Source of the DNA: Thioalkalivibrio sp. ALJ7
GTDB taxonomy: Bacteria > Pseudomonadota > Gammaproteobacteria > Ectothiorhodospirales > Ectothiorhodospiraceae
Assembly: GCF_000376865.1 (NCBI RefSeq)
Contig: NZ_AQXQ01000011.1
Coordinates: 372,001-436,000 of the forward strand
DNA: 64,000 bases
Direction: 5' to 3'
Shown here: in pieces, positions 45,002 through 53,412 of the stretch
Layout of the letters: the number at the start of each line of letters is the position of its first letter
Position numbering within the stretch: position 1 is the stretch's first letter
Position numbers and translations under genes: made by a program
The notes under the pieces: generated by a model
Database searches by the model: none
Told to the model about the DNA's origin: nothing
What the model saw: the letters and a program-made list of their open reading frames with translations, nothing else

Positions 45002-45041
45002 CCTGAATGCTCGGATTTGCACGCGGCGCGGGAGGTGCCCC

Positions 45042-45398
45042 ATGAGCGACATGATCGAACGCTTCCAGAATATGCTTGATGGCGGACAGGACTCCGCCAT
45101 GCTGCGCTTTTCGCTGGGTAACGCCCTGGCGACGGACGGTCAGCTGGAGGCGGCCGTGCCCCACCTGGAACGGGCCCTCGAGCTGGACGGTGGGTATTCT
45201 GCGGCCTGGAAGCTGCTGGCCAAGACGCTGGTGGAGCTGGAGCGTCCCGACGCGGCGCTTTCCACTTGCGAGCGCGGCATCCGCGTGGCCACCGAGAAGG
45301 GCGACCTGCAGGCCGCGAAGGAGATGGAGGTCTACGCCAAGCGCGCGCGCAAGCAGCAGGCGGCGGGTGGACCCGACCAGGGATCCGGGGGCGCATGA
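45042..45398 (+). CDS. Small tetratricopeptide-repeat protein
   Basis: A 118-residue soluble protein. Helical repeats with TPR spacing are visible: SAMLRFSLGNALATDGQLEAAVPHL followed, 34 residues on, by AAWKLLAKTLVELERPDAAL. These give about two repeats; such modules bind partner proteins. The C-terminus is a Lys/Gly-rich tail. The stop overlaps the next gene by 4 bp (ATGA). A partner cannot be named. Confidence 0.75.
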   Translation: MSDMIERFQNMLDGGQDSAMLRFSLGNALATDGQLEAAVPHLERALELDGGYSAAWKLLAKTLVELERPDAALSTCERGIRVATEKGDLQAAKEMEVYAKRARKQQAAGGPDQGSGGA

Positions 45399-46372
45399 AC
45401 CCATCGGAAGCCGAACCGTCGCGCCGCGAGGATGCCGGGGCCTATCAGGCGCCCCTGACCGCGCGGCACTTCGCCCCCCGGTACTGGGGGAGCTGGTTGA
45501 TGCTGGGCCTGGCCTGGGTGCTGCAGGAACTCCCGCGTCCGGCCGTGCGTGGCCTGTCCCGCGGACTGGCGCGGCTAATCCGGCGCTTTGCCGGACGTAG
45601 CCGCGCGGTGGCCGAGCGCAACCTGGAATTGTGCTTTCCGGAGATGACTGCCCCTGAACGCGCGCAACGGCTGGAAGCCTATTACCGTTATCAGGCGCAG
45701 ACGGTGCTGGACTACGGCCTGTTGTGGTTCGGCAAGCCGGGCCAGCACGCGGCGCGCATCCGCATCGAAGGCCTGGAGCACTACGAGCGTCTGCAGGCCA
45801 CGGGGGCGCCGGTGATCATCCTGGCGCCGCATTCGCTGGCGCTGGACTACGGTGGCGTGCGCATGAGCCAGATGTACGATGGCGTCTCCTTCGCCAAGCC
45901 GATGAAGAACCCGGTGCTGGAGTGGATCAACCATCGCAGTCGCACCCGCTATTCCGGCGATATCTTTGCCCGCGACCAGGGGTTGCGCCCGGCGATTCGC
46001 CAACTCAAGCGCGGTCGTTTCTTCTACTACCTGCCGGACGAAGACCTGGGCGCGGACGGTGCGGTATTCGTCGATTTCTTCGGCGTGCAGAAGGCCACTC
46101 TGACGGCCTTGGGTCGCCTGGCGCGGATGTCGAAGGCGGTGGTGCTGCCCAGCTTCGCCTGGTATGACGCGGCAGCGGATCAGTACGTAATGCGCCTGTG
46201 GCCTCCGATTGAGGGGTACCCGACTGGCGACGACGAGCTCGACGCCCGGCGCATGAACGAGGCCGTGGAGCAGGGCGTGCGCCAGGCCCCGGCGCAGTAC
46301 CTGTGGTCCATGCGGCTGTTCCGCACCCGCCCCGAAGGCGAGCCCCGCCTGTACCCTGACCGCAAGGGCTGA
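45395..46372 (+). CDS. LpxL-type lipid A acyltransferase
   Basis: A protein of 325 residues with the lysophospholipid-acyltransferase HX4D box in LAPHSLALDYGGV near residue 150, then FAKPMKNPVLEW and YYLPDEDLGADGAVFVDFFG, as in LpxL/LpxM. It transfers a secondary acyl chain to lipid A precursor at the inner membrane. A hydrophobic anchor lies near residues 35-50. With the LpxR-like gene at 11.8 kb the window has both acylation and deacylation functions for lipid A, though not linked. ATG at 45395 overlaps the TPR stop. Confidence 0.88.
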   Translation: MNPSEAEPSRREDAGAYQAPLTARHFAPRYWGSWLMLGLAWVLQELPRPAVRGLSRGLARLIRRFAGRSRAVAERNLELCFPEMTAPERAQRLEAYYRYQAQTVLDYGLLWFGKPGQHAARIRIEGLEHYERLQATGAPVIILAPHSLALDYGGVRMSQMYDGVSFAKPMKNPVLEWINHRSRTRYSGDIFARDQGLRPAIRQLKRGRFFYYLPDEDLGADGAVFVDFFGVQKATLTALGRLARMSKAVVLPSFAWYDAAADQYVMRLWPPIEGYPTGDDELDARRMNEAVEQGVRQAPAQYLWSMRLFRTRPEGEPRLYPDRKG

Positions 46373-46383
46373 TCCCGGCCGCC

Positions 46384-47238
46384 ATGCCCGAGGGCGATAC
46401 CATCCACAAGCTGGCAGCCGCGTTGCGCCCGATGCTGGAGGGTGCGACGCTGAGCGCGGTCGCGACCCGCGCCCGACGTGGGGACCCACTGCTCGAACAC
46501 GGCGCGATGGAAGCCGGAGCCGTGCAGGCCCGGGGCAAGCATCTGCTACTGGATTTGCAGGCTGCGGATGGCCGGCTTTGGCAACTGCGCACTCACCTCG
46601 GTATGTACGGAACCTGGCACCAGTACGCCCTGGGCGCCGCCTGGCACAAGCCGGACCCCAGCGCCTGGGCTGTCCTGACCCTGGCGGATCGGGTGCTGGT
46701 CTGCTTTCACCCCCGCGAGTTGCAGTGGCGTCCGCACGTGTCCGGGGCCGCGGATGTGCCGCAGCTGGATGCCCGTGTCGGGCCCGATCTGCTAGATCCG
46801 GCGGTCGACCTCGAGGCCGTGGTCGCTCGGGTGCGCGCCAGGGCTGACGCGGCGCGCCCGATCCTGGACGTGTTACTGGATCAATCGCTGGCTGCGGGCA
46901 TCGGCAATATCTACAAATCCGAGGTGTTGTTCATACATGGATGGCACCCGCTGACGGCCGTGGGGGCGATTTCGGATACCGCCCTGCTGGCGATTTATCA
47001 CGAGGCGGCGCACTTGTTGCGCCGCAACCTCAAGCCGGGGCCCCGCATCACGCGCGAACGGGCCGAGACGAACGAGTACCTGTACGTTTACGGACGCATC
47101 GACCAGCCCTGCCGGACGTGTGGCGTCCCCATCCAGCGAGCTTTGTTGGGTGAGCATGGACGTTCGACCTATTGGTGCCCGTCGTGTCAGACGGGGAACC
47201 CTGCGCCGATCCTGCCCCACCAAAGGGGACGGACGTAG
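46384..47238 (+). CDS. Nei-type (Fpg/Nei family) DNA glycosylase/AP lyase
   Basis: A protein of 284 residues. Residues 2-3 are the catalytic Pro-Glu in PEGDTIHKLAAAL, which is Nei-like, and the catalytic lysine is in RGKHLLLD. A helix-two-turn-helix segment is at LAAGIGNIYKSEVLF near residue 165. The C-terminal zinc finger has two CxxC pairs (CRTC and CPSC), seventeen residues apart. It excises oxidised pyrimidines and nicks the site. It lies 11 bp after the acyltransferase gene. Confidence 0.9.
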   Translation: MPEGDTIHKLAAALRPMLEGATLSAVATRARRGDPLLEHGAMEAGAVQARGKHLLLDLQAADGRLWQLRTHLGMYGTWHQYALGAAWHKPDPSAWAVLTLADRVLVCFHPRELQWRPHVSGAADVPQLDARVGPDLLDPAVDLEAVVARVRARADAARPILDVLLDQSLAAGIGNIYKSEVLFIHGWHPLTAVGAISDTALLAIYHEAAHLLRRNLKPGPRITRERAETNEYLYVYGRIDQPCRTCGVPIQRALLGEHGRSTYWCPSCQTGNPAPILPHQRGRT

Positions 47239-47251
47239 CGGAGGCAAAGCG

Positions 47252-48412
47252 ATGAACATAGACAAGAGAATGTCGGGTCGGGTGCTGGCGGTCCCTTTGC
47301 TGGGCGGCCTGTTGGTGGCTTGCGGGGGCTCGACGGGGATTGCGGCCGAGGAATTCTCCACAGGTGGCGGCGAGCTGCGTGGCGAGGTGCTGCATCAGGG
47401 GCTGAATCATCCCTGGGCAATCGCCTTTCTGCCGGATGGCGGGGCCTTGATCAGCGAGCGGCCGGGGCAACTGCGCTATTTCCCGGATGCGGAGAACTTC
47501 GAGGGGCGTGGCGACCTGGTGTCCGGCCTGCCCGACGATCTGGTCGCGCAGAACCAGGGGGGGCTGCTGGATCTGGTGCTGCATCCGGAGTTTGAGGACA
47601 ACCGCTGGTTGTACTTTACCTACGCCGCCCAGGCCGAAGGTGGCCAGACCACGCGACTGGCGCGCGGGCAGTTTGCCGACGGGGTCCTTGAGGAGGTCGA
47701 GATCCTGTTCAGCGCCGAGCCGGTCGCGCGAGGCGGACGTCACCTCGGGTCGCGCATTGTGTTCGATGCGGACGGCTATGTGTATGTCAGCGTCGGTGAC
47801 CGTGGCGACCAGGACCGAGCGCAGAAGAAGGACGACCACGCTGGCAGTATCGTGCGCCTGTATGACGATGGCTCGGTGCCGGACGACAACCCCTTTGTGG
47901 GTGAGCAGGGTGCTCACCCTGAGATATGGGTTACCGGTGTGCGTAATCCACAGGGGATGGTGATTGACCCTGAGACCGGAATCTTCTGGCAAAACGAGCA
48001 CGGCCCGCGGGGCGGTGACGAGGTGAACATCATCGAGCGCGGTCTGAACTATGGGTGGCCGGTGATTTCTCACGGCGGGGCCTATTCCGGCGGCTCGATC
48101 GGGAGTGGCGAGTCGGAGAAGGAAGGCATGGAATCCGCGTTGCATTATTGGACACCGGCCATTGCCCCGTCCGGCATGGCGATCCTGCGTGATCCGGCCT
48201 TTGCCGACTGGGATGGCGATCTTCTGGTCGGCGGGTTGCGTGGTCAGACTCTGCGCAAGCTGACGTTCGAGGACCGCGAGTTGGTCGAGGAGGTCGATCT
48301 GCTCCCCGATCTTGGCCGCCGTATCCGTGACGTTCGCGTACACGATGGTGCGATCTACGTGCTCACCGACCACAATCCGGGCGAGTTGATCCGGCTTACC
48401 CCGACGGACTGA
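47252..48412 (+). CDS. PQQ-dependent aldose sugar dehydrogenase (YliI-like)
   Basis: A protein of 386 residues. The start is ATG at 47252 behind GGAGG, followed by a signal peptide whose end, [12 protein letters not shown], could be a lipobox or a normal cleavage site. The six-bladed propeller contains the family segments [61 protein letters not shown] and GLNYGWPV. Soluble PQQ sugar dehydrogenases oxidise aldoses in the periplasm; the PQQ-binding residues look kept, but cofactor supply genes are not in the window. Confidence 0.88.
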   Translation: MNIDKRMSGRVLAVPLLGGLLVACGGSTGIAAEEFSTGGGELRGEVLHQGLNHPWAIAFLPDGGALISERPGQLRYFPDAENFEGRGDLVSGLPDDLVAQNQGGLLDLVLHPEFEDNRWLYFTYAAQAEGGQTTRLARGQFADGVLEEVEILFSAEPVARGGRHLGSRIVFDADGYVYVSVGDRGDQDRAQKKDDHAGSIVRLYDDGSVPDDNPFVGEQGAHPEIWVTGVRNPQGMVIDPETGIFWQNEHGPRGGDEVNIIERGLNYGWPVISHGGAYSGGSIGSGESEKEGMESALHYWTPAIAPSGMAILRDPAFADWDGDLLVGGLRGQTLRKLTFEDRELVEEVDLLPDLGRRIRDVRVHDGAIYVLTDHNPGELIRLTPTD

Positions 48413-48423
48413 AGGACCCTGCC

Positions 48424-49056
48424 ATGTTTGCGTTTTCAGAACCACGCATGCCCGCGCCCGAGCAGGCCCTGAACGGGCGTGACGAGCCCATGCCGGTGCC
48501 CGACCGCCACCTGGTGCTGGGGACGCCGTTGGCGCCACCGTACCCTGCGGGTATGCAGGTGATCCACTTCGGTATGGGCTGTTTCTGGGGGGCGGAACGG
48601 TTGTTCTGGCAGATGGACGGGGTGTGCTCGACCAGCGTTGGCTATGGCGGCGGCTACACCCCGAATCCGACCTACCGCGAGGTCTGCAGCGGGCAGACCG
48701 GGCACACCGAGCTGGTACGCGTTGTGTTCGATCCCGAGAAGGTGTCGCAAGAGGCCTTGTTCCGCACCTTCTGGGAGGGCCACGACCCGACCCAGGGAAT
48801 GCGTCAGGGCAACGACGTCGGCACCCAGTACCGCTCTGCGATCTTCACCAATGACGCCGACCAGACGGCCGCCGCCGAGGCCAGCCGCCAACGGTTCCAG
48901 GCCGCGCTGGATGCGGCCGGTCGCGGGACCATCACCACCGAGATCGCCGAAGGCCCGGCGTACTATTTCGCCGAGGACTACCACCAGCAATACCTGGCCA
49001 AAGTCCCCAACGGCTACTGCGGCCTCGGCGGCCTGTCCGTCCCCTATCCCACCTGA
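48424..49056 (+). CDS. msrA: Peptide methionine sulfoxide reductase MsrA
   Basis: A 210-residue protein with an E. coli-like N-terminal extension before [18 protein letters not shown], which carries the catalytic Cys of GCFWG. Other motifs are [29 protein letters not shown] and [17 protein letters not shown], with the resolving Cys. It repairs oxidised methionine (S-sulfoxide). It starts 11 bp after the sugar dehydrogenase gene. The following 248 bp hold a repeat element. Confidence 0.96.
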   Translation: MFAFSEPRMPAPEQALNGRDEPMPVPDRHLVLGTPLAPPYPAGMQVIHFGMGCFWGAERLFWQMDGVCSTSVGYGGGYTPNPTYREVCSGQTGHTELVRVVFDPEKVSQEALFRTFWEGHDPTQGMRQGNDVGTQYRSAIFTNDADQTAAAEASRQRFQAALDAAGRGTITTEIAEGPAYYFAEDYHQQYLAKVPNGYCGLGGLSVPYPT

Positions 49057-49078
49057 GGCTCGCTTCGAAAATACGAAT

Positions 49079-49294
49079 TTCACCACGAAGCCCACGAAGG
49101 CACGAAGAAGGGCAAGGGCGACTCATAGTAAGTCTGGAAGAAGGGAAAGTTTGCGGGTGAAGGGGCGGGTGCGTGACCGTTTCTCAAGTCACCCTATCAA
49201 CGTGTCGCTTGCGGCCGTGGCATCAGCCTTCTTCCATTCTTCAAAACTTCCTGTGAAACCGCCTTTCTTCGTGCCTTCGTGGACTTCGTGGTGA
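49079..49294. repeat. Palindromic CACGAAG repeat element downstream of msrA
   Basis: The left arm begins TTCACCACGAAGCCCACGAAGG at 49079 and the right arm ends with the inverted form CTTCGTGGTGAA at 49294, leaving about 155 bases between the arms with no credible gene. It is the second two-armed copy in the window (first at 4261-4546), with the same outermost sequence but unrelated interior. Mobility of this family is inferred only from repetition. Confidence 0.75.
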
Positions 49295-49304
49295 ACAAGG
49301 GTTT

Positions 49305-50135
49305 TCAGTCCCTTTGGGTGGCGGCCTGGACGAGGGCGTGGAACAGGCGCTGGTGGCGGCGCTTCTGCGGGAGGTATTCGGGGTGCCATTGCACGCCGAT
49401 GCACCAGTCGTGGTGGGCTTCGATCGCCTGGACCACGCCGGTGGTCTCGCGGCCCGCGACCTGGAGCCCGCGGCCCAGGTCGTCCACTGCCTGATTGTGC
49501 AGCGCGTTCACGTGCAGCGTGTAGTCGCCGAGGATATCGGCGAGGCGGCTGCGGGGTTCCAGCGCGACCGGTTTGACCGGTAGCAGGCTGCGCGCCTGAG
49601 GGGTTTCCACGTAGAACTCGGCCAGATCGCGCTGCAGGGTGCCGCCCCGGACCACGTTGATCAGCTGCATGCCGCGGCAGATACCCAGGATGGGGCGGTG
49701 CTCGTCCAGGGCGCGATGGATCAGGGCCTTTTCCAGGCGGTCGCGATCCGTGTCCAGTACGCCGCCGTGGGACTGGAACAGCCGCCGCAGCAGCCACAGC
49801 GCCGGGTAGAAGAGGTAGCCGATCAGGCGCTGCGAAAGCCGTCGCTCCGCCTTGCGAATGGACGCGGCGTCCGGGCCCTCCGGCAGCGTCTCGCCATAGA
49901 GCTCGGGATCGACATCCGCCCCGCCACCGACCACCAGGCCGTCGAAGTGACAGTGGCTGCGTGGCTTGCCGGGACGCAGCCGTAACGGGCGGCCGCCCGC
50001 CCGCCAGACCGCCAGTGCTGTAAATAGCCAGGCCGGGCCCCCGCCTTGGTCGGGCCCGGTGATCGCGATCACCGGGCGGCGGGGGCGAGGGGCGAGTGGG
50101 TCGTTCGTATTGGTCGCGCGTTCAGAACCAGTCAC
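49305..50135 (-). CDS. Class I glutamine amidotransferase-like peptidase of an amidoligase pair
   Basis: A protein of 276 residues from a GTG at 50135, which overlaps the upstream amidoligase stop by 14 bp. The triad is visible: GICRGMQLINVVRGG holds the nucleophilic Cys, and GVQWHPEYLPQ the His and Glu. The region FDGLVVGGGADVDPELYG is typical of gamma-glutamyl hydrolases such as PuuD. Gamma-glutamyl-type amidase activity on the product of its partner is inferred. The longer open frame upstream would run through the amidoligase gene and is rejected. Confidence 0.85.
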   Translation of the reverse strand: MTGSERATNTNDPLAPRPRRPVIAITGPDQGGGPAWLFTALAVWRAGGRPLRLRPGKPRSHCHFDGLVVGGGADVDPELYGETLPEGPDAASIRKAERRLSQRLIGYLFYPALWLLRRLFQSHGGVLDTDRDRLEKALIHRALDEHRPILGICRGMQLINVVRGGTLQRDLAEFYVETPQARSLLPVKPVALEPRSRLADILGDYTLHVNALHNQAVDDLGRGLQVAGRETTGVVQAIEAHHDWCIGVQWHPEYLPQKRRHQRLFHALVQAATQRD

Positions 50136-51114
50136 GGAGGCGTTGGCTCCATTCGTCGGCCCAGCGGCCAAGGGCCTGGCCCGGGCGTTCCAGGTATTCG
50201 CGTGACAAACGCTCCAGGCGTTCCGGATCGGCCGCCAGACGCTCCACCTCCACCCAGCCATTGAACGGGCGCGCCAGACTCCATTCCGGGTCGTCGATCT
50301 CGCAGTTGGGCAGACGGTAGTGGAAGGCGGGGCGCGGCTTGATCAGCTCGTGTTCCACCGGCGCTGCGTCGATGCGGTCCGCGTCCAGATGTGCGAACAA
50401 TGGGAGCAGATCCAGGGGACGGTTGCGCGTCGGGTTGTGCGCCAGGTAGGCATCAATCAGGCCGGCCTGGTCGGGCCGGAAATCCGGGTCCAGCACGTAG
50501 CGTACAAAAGGGCCGGGAAACGCCCGAATGTAGGGGGACAACCGTCGGGCCAGGTCGATGGCTCCGGCCGCGGTGAGAACCTCCACCATCAGCAGGAAAC
50601 TGCGCAGGATCGCCAGCAGCCACTCGGCGTCAGTGCGGTGGATTTCGATATTGATCTGCAGGCCAAAGGCGTACAACAGGGAACGTTCGGTGCCCAGCGC
50701 GCCGGCCTGTTGCAGGGCGGCTCGTACCCGGTCCAGGCGGGGCAGGTCGGCTGCCGCGATGGGCGGGGCGACGATCTCGTGGGGGACCAGGCGGCCCGCG
50801 GCGTCGGCCAGCCAGCGGTCCAGCGCGGCCTCGTCGGGGTCGTCCAGCTCAATGCCCAGACGTGCCAGGTGATCACGATAGGCACGGTCCTTCAACACGC
50901 GGGCGTCCAGTTCCAGCTGGAAATCCCCAACTTCGGTGTCGCGCACGTGGCAGACGAAGGCGCTGTCCGAATCGATGTGTCCACCGAACTCGGCCTGGAC
51001 GGTCTCGGCCATGGTTTCCAGAGAGACCCCGGCCATCTCGAGCTCCACCCCGATCCGTCGCGCTTCGCCGTCCGGATTGGTGGGCCAGGGGAGTTCGTGA
51101 AAGGGGTCGCTCAT
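50122..51114 (-). CDS. Amidoligase-family enzyme (glutamine-synthetase-like COOH-NH2 ligase)
   Basis: A protein of 330 residues. The family's GS-like core is seen in ARRIGVELEMAGVSLETM near the N-terminus (ExE motif on a beta strand), GDFQLELDARVLKD near residue 70 and FGLQINIEIHRTD near residue 155, together giving acidic and histidine metal/ATP ligands. Members were predicted (Iyer and colleagues) to form amide bonds between carboxyl and amino groups, often beside a class I glutamine amidotransferase, as here. No product is known. The ATG at 51114 is chosen because the preceding frame reads against folB. Confidence 0.82.
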   Translation of the reverse strand: MSDPFHELPWPTNPDGEARRIGVELEMAGVSLETMAETVQAEFGGHIDSDSAFVCHVRDTEVGDFQLELDARVLKDRAYRDHLARLGIELDDPDEAALDRWLADAAGRLVPHEIVAPPIAAADLPRLDRVRAALQQAGALGTERSLLYAFGLQINIEIHRTDAEWLLAILRSFLLMVEVLTAAGAIDLARRLSPYIRAFPGPFVRYVLDPDFRPDQAGLIDAYLAHNPTRNRPLDLLPLFAHLDADRIDAAPVEHELIKPRPAFHYRLPNCEIDDPEWSLARPFNGWVEVERLAADPERLERLSREYLERPGQALGRWADEWSQRLRDWF

Positions 51115-51219
51115 GCGGGACTCGGGCCGTGATTTCGTGTGCCCATAATAGCGACTTGGTGTACCTCGTGCGGCCCAGAAAGTAGGATAAGCGCCGACCT
51201 TCCGGAGCCGGCTGACCCC

Positions 51220-51579
51220 ATGGACCGAATCTATCTGTGCGATCTCCAAATCAACGCCGTTGTCGGCGTCTACGACTGGGAGCAACGGCTGCAGCGCCCC
51301 TTGCGCTTCGATATCGAACTCGCGGCGGATACCCGAATTGCCGCGCACTCCGGGGAGATCGGCGACACCGTCGACTACGAGGCCGTCGCCAATGTGGTGC
51401 GTGCCATCGTTACCCGCGAACCTCATGCGCTGCTGGAATCGCTTGCCGAGGAGATCGCCGAGGCGTTGATGACCCAGTTCGCTTCCCCCTGGGTGCGCAT
51501 TGTGCTGGGCAAGCCCGGCGCGGTCCCCGGGGTCCGCGAGGTCGGCATCGAGATCGAACGCGGAAGCCTTTCTTCGTAA
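51220..51579 (+). CDS. folB: Dihydroneopterin aldolase
   Basis: A protein of 119 residues, standard for FolB, which cleaves dihydroneopterin to hydroxymethyl-dihydropterin in folate synthesis. Family stretches: IYLCDLQINAVVGVYDWEQR at the N-terminus, with the conserved Glu, DTVDYEAVANVV in the middle and VRIVLGKPGAVPGVREVGIEI with the catalytic Lys. It diverges from the amidoligase gene with about 105 bp between the starts. The next 680 bp downstream hold no gene. Confidence 0.94.
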   Translation: MDRIYLCDLQINAVVGVYDWEQRLQRPLRFDIELAADTRIAAHSGEIGDTVDYEAVANVVRAIVTREPHALLESLAEEIAEALMTQFASPWVRIVLGKPGAVPGVREVGIEIERGSLSS

Positions 51580-51619
51580 TACCGTCCTTCCCGGGCTGCT
51601 GAGGCTCCGGAAAACACCG

Positions 51620-51670
51620 CGTATTGGGTCATCGCGAGCCGCGAAGCGACGTGGCGATCTGCCACCCAGG
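51620..51670. repeat. Solo arm of the TCATCGCGAG...GGCGATCTGCC repeat
   Basis: GGTCATCGCGAGCCGCGAAGC and GACGTGGCGATCTGCCACCC lie close together, resembling one arm of the paired repeat at 58139-58251 and the piece at 57131-57178. No second arm is seen. It is non-coding and abuts the 3' end of folB. Confidence 0.45.
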
Positions 51671-51731
51671 GCAGTATTGCCCGGCTGCGTTCCATACCAC
51701 ATTCGTTCCCCTTCGGTTTCCTTCCGCCCTA

Positions 51732-52013
51732 GGGAGACGCTGATTTAATTGCACGTCCGCGTTGGCGCCCCCTGTTTTCCGAGACAAGGCGCGTCGTGCA
51801 GCGGGTAGTGGTTCTACCCGCAAGCGGCGCAACGCAGGATCGGGGAACAGGGGGCACCAACCCCACAAGCCATTGGAAGCAGGGGCTCGGCCGCTTTTGC
51901 GCGGGAACGGCGTTGCGGTTCCCTTGTGCAGAATGACTGCACGGCAGTCACCGCGCCTTGTTCGCACGCAAAAGCGACTCGAGCGCGGACGTGCAATTAA
52001 ATCAGCGTCTCCC
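51732..52013 (+). mobile_element. 282-bp inverted-repeat element (MITE-like), copy 1
   Basis: The element begins GGGAGACGCTGATTTAATTG and ends in its exact inverse: the terminal 30 bases on each side are perfectly complementary. It is flanked on both sides by the dinucleotide TA (51730-51731 and 52014-52015), a probable target duplication. Internal self-complementary pairs are at 51761-51776/51846-51861 (16 bp) and 51801-51808/51814-51821 (8 bp, loop TGGTT). It encodes no transposase; an outward ATG frame (FARKSDSSA) begins near the right end. A second copy lies at 60936-61217 with identical length. Confidence 0.88.
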
Positions 52014-52077
52014 TAGGCCTCCCTGGGCATGCCTGAACCTTCTCTCGCACCGGACATGGTTCACAACATGGCCGAAG

Positions 52078-52094
52078 CGCACGCTTTTGGTGCG
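52078..52094 (+). promoter_or_regulatory. NtrC-type binding site upstream of the porin gene
   Basis: GCAC, seven bases, GTGC (52079-52082 and 52090-52093) matches the core of the NtrC enhancer consensus (GCAC-N7-GTGC). It is about 110 bp ahead of the sigma-54 promoter, a normal distance for an enhancer reached by looping. A second weaker GCAC/GTGC pair, spaced 5, follows at 52098-52110. Factor identity is by pattern only. Confidence 0.6.
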
Positions 52095-52189
52095 TGTGCA
52101 CTTTGAGTGCGCACCATTTGAAGGCAACCCCCCGTGGTTCGGCCACAACAGGTGTTGTTAAAAGCCGATTTTGCTCCCTTTTGGTACTT

Positions 52190-52205
52190 GGCACAGCCCA
52201 TGCAA
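52190..52205 (+). promoter_or_regulatory. Sigma-54 (RpoN) promoter of the porin gene
   Basis: TTGGCACAGCCCATGCAA contains GG and GC at the exact sigma-54 spacing of ten bases, and the -24 half TTGGCAC agrees with consensus; the -12 half is ATGC where TTGC is usual. Transcription would begin near 52215, 45 bases before the ATG, whose ribosome-binding site is GGGAGA. With the NtrC site upstream this makes nitrogen-regulated expression likely. Confidence 0.75.
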
Positions 52206-52259
52206 GGACCGGGTGTCGACTACGCGACACTTGATTGACCAATCTGGGAGAAGACCAAA

Positions 52260-52970
52260 ATGAAGAAGTTCACCCGTTCCGCGCTGGCTGCTGCTGTCCT
52301 GACCGTGGGTTCCACTGGCGGCGTCGCGTTTACCTCCACCGCCGCCGCGGAACTGTCCGTAAATATTGGCGCGGTCTCCAACTATTACTTCCGCGGTTTT
52401 TCCGAAACGGATGATGGCGCTGCAATTCAGGGCGGTATCGATTACGAGCATGCCTCTGGCTTCTACGCCGGGACCTGGGTTTCCAATGTCGACTTTGGTG
52501 ATGACACCAGTTACGAGATGGATCTCTATCTCGGTTTCGCTGATGAGTTCGACAGTGGCTTTGGCTACGACGTGGGTTACATTTACTACGCCTACCCGGA
52601 CGCCCGTGATGGTGACTCCCTGAGCGCCGACTTCGGCGAGATCTACGGCGAAGTCAGCTTTGATACCGGGGTGGTCGGCCTCTACGGCGGTATGGCTTAT
52701 GTCGTCAACGACAGTGATGATTCCGCTCTCGAAGACGACGATATGTACTTCTACGCCGGTCTGGACATCCCGTTCATGGATGTCTACAGCGCTGGGTTCA
52801 TGGTGGGCCGTACCAAGTTCGACGATTCCAGCCTGGATAACTACACCCACTACACCGCGAGCCTTACCCGTGATGCGGGCGACTGGGGCGAGTTCAGCTT
52901 TAACCTCGAATACGTCGATGAGTCCGACGAGGACCTGGGTGCCTGGGTGGGCTGGTCCAAGACGTTCTAA
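52260..52970 (+). CDS. TorF-family putative porin
   Basis: A 236-residue outer-membrane beta-barrel. The signal peptide ends STAAAE; the body alternates aromatic and polar residues and starts with LSVNIGAVSNYYFRGFS, as in the TIGR02001 (TorF) group, and the C-terminus is the barrel-typical W-S-K-T-F. It precedes glnK-amtB, a frequent association, and has a sigma-54 promoter, so it likely serves uptake of a nitrogen compound through the outer membrane. The substrate is not known. Confidence 0.87.
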   Translation: MKKFTRSALAAAVLTVGSTGGVAFTSTAAAELSVNIGAVSNYYFRGFSETDDGAAIQGGIDYEHASGFYAGTWVSNVDFGDDTSYEMDLYLGFADEFDSGFGYDVGYIYYAYPDARDGDSLSADFGEIYGEVSFDTGVVGLYGGMAYVVNDSDDSALEDDDMYFYAGLDIPFMDVYSAGFMVGRTKFDDSSLDNYTHYTASLTRDAGDWGEFSFNLEYVDESDEDLGAWVGWSKTF

Positions 52971-52997
52971 ACCCTGGACCCACTACTTAAATGAAAT

Positions 52998-53025
52998 GGC
53001 GGGCCCGCATGGTGGCGGGCCTGCC
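52998..53025 (+). other. Stem-loop between the porin gene and glnK
   Basis: GGCGGGCCCG at 52998-53007 pairs with CGGGCCTGCC at 53016-53025 over ten base pairs, one of them G-U, leaving an 8-base loop. There is no following T-run, so it is not a strong intrinsic terminator. It could process or attenuate the transcript so that porin and glnK-amtB are made in different amounts. The glnK ribosome-binding site AGGAG follows directly. Confidence 0.6.
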
Positions 53026-53030
53026 CATAG

Positions 53031-53378
<348 letters not shown>

Positions 53379-53412
53379 ACCTTTGCCTTCCAGCGAATGA
53401 GGAATTTCAATC

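Noticed and set aside
51958-52161. Open frame starting FARKSDSSA at the right end of copy 1 considered as a gene
   Set aside because: It begins inside the element and runs into non-coding sequence with no domain; the same start occurs in copy 2, so it belongs to the element end.
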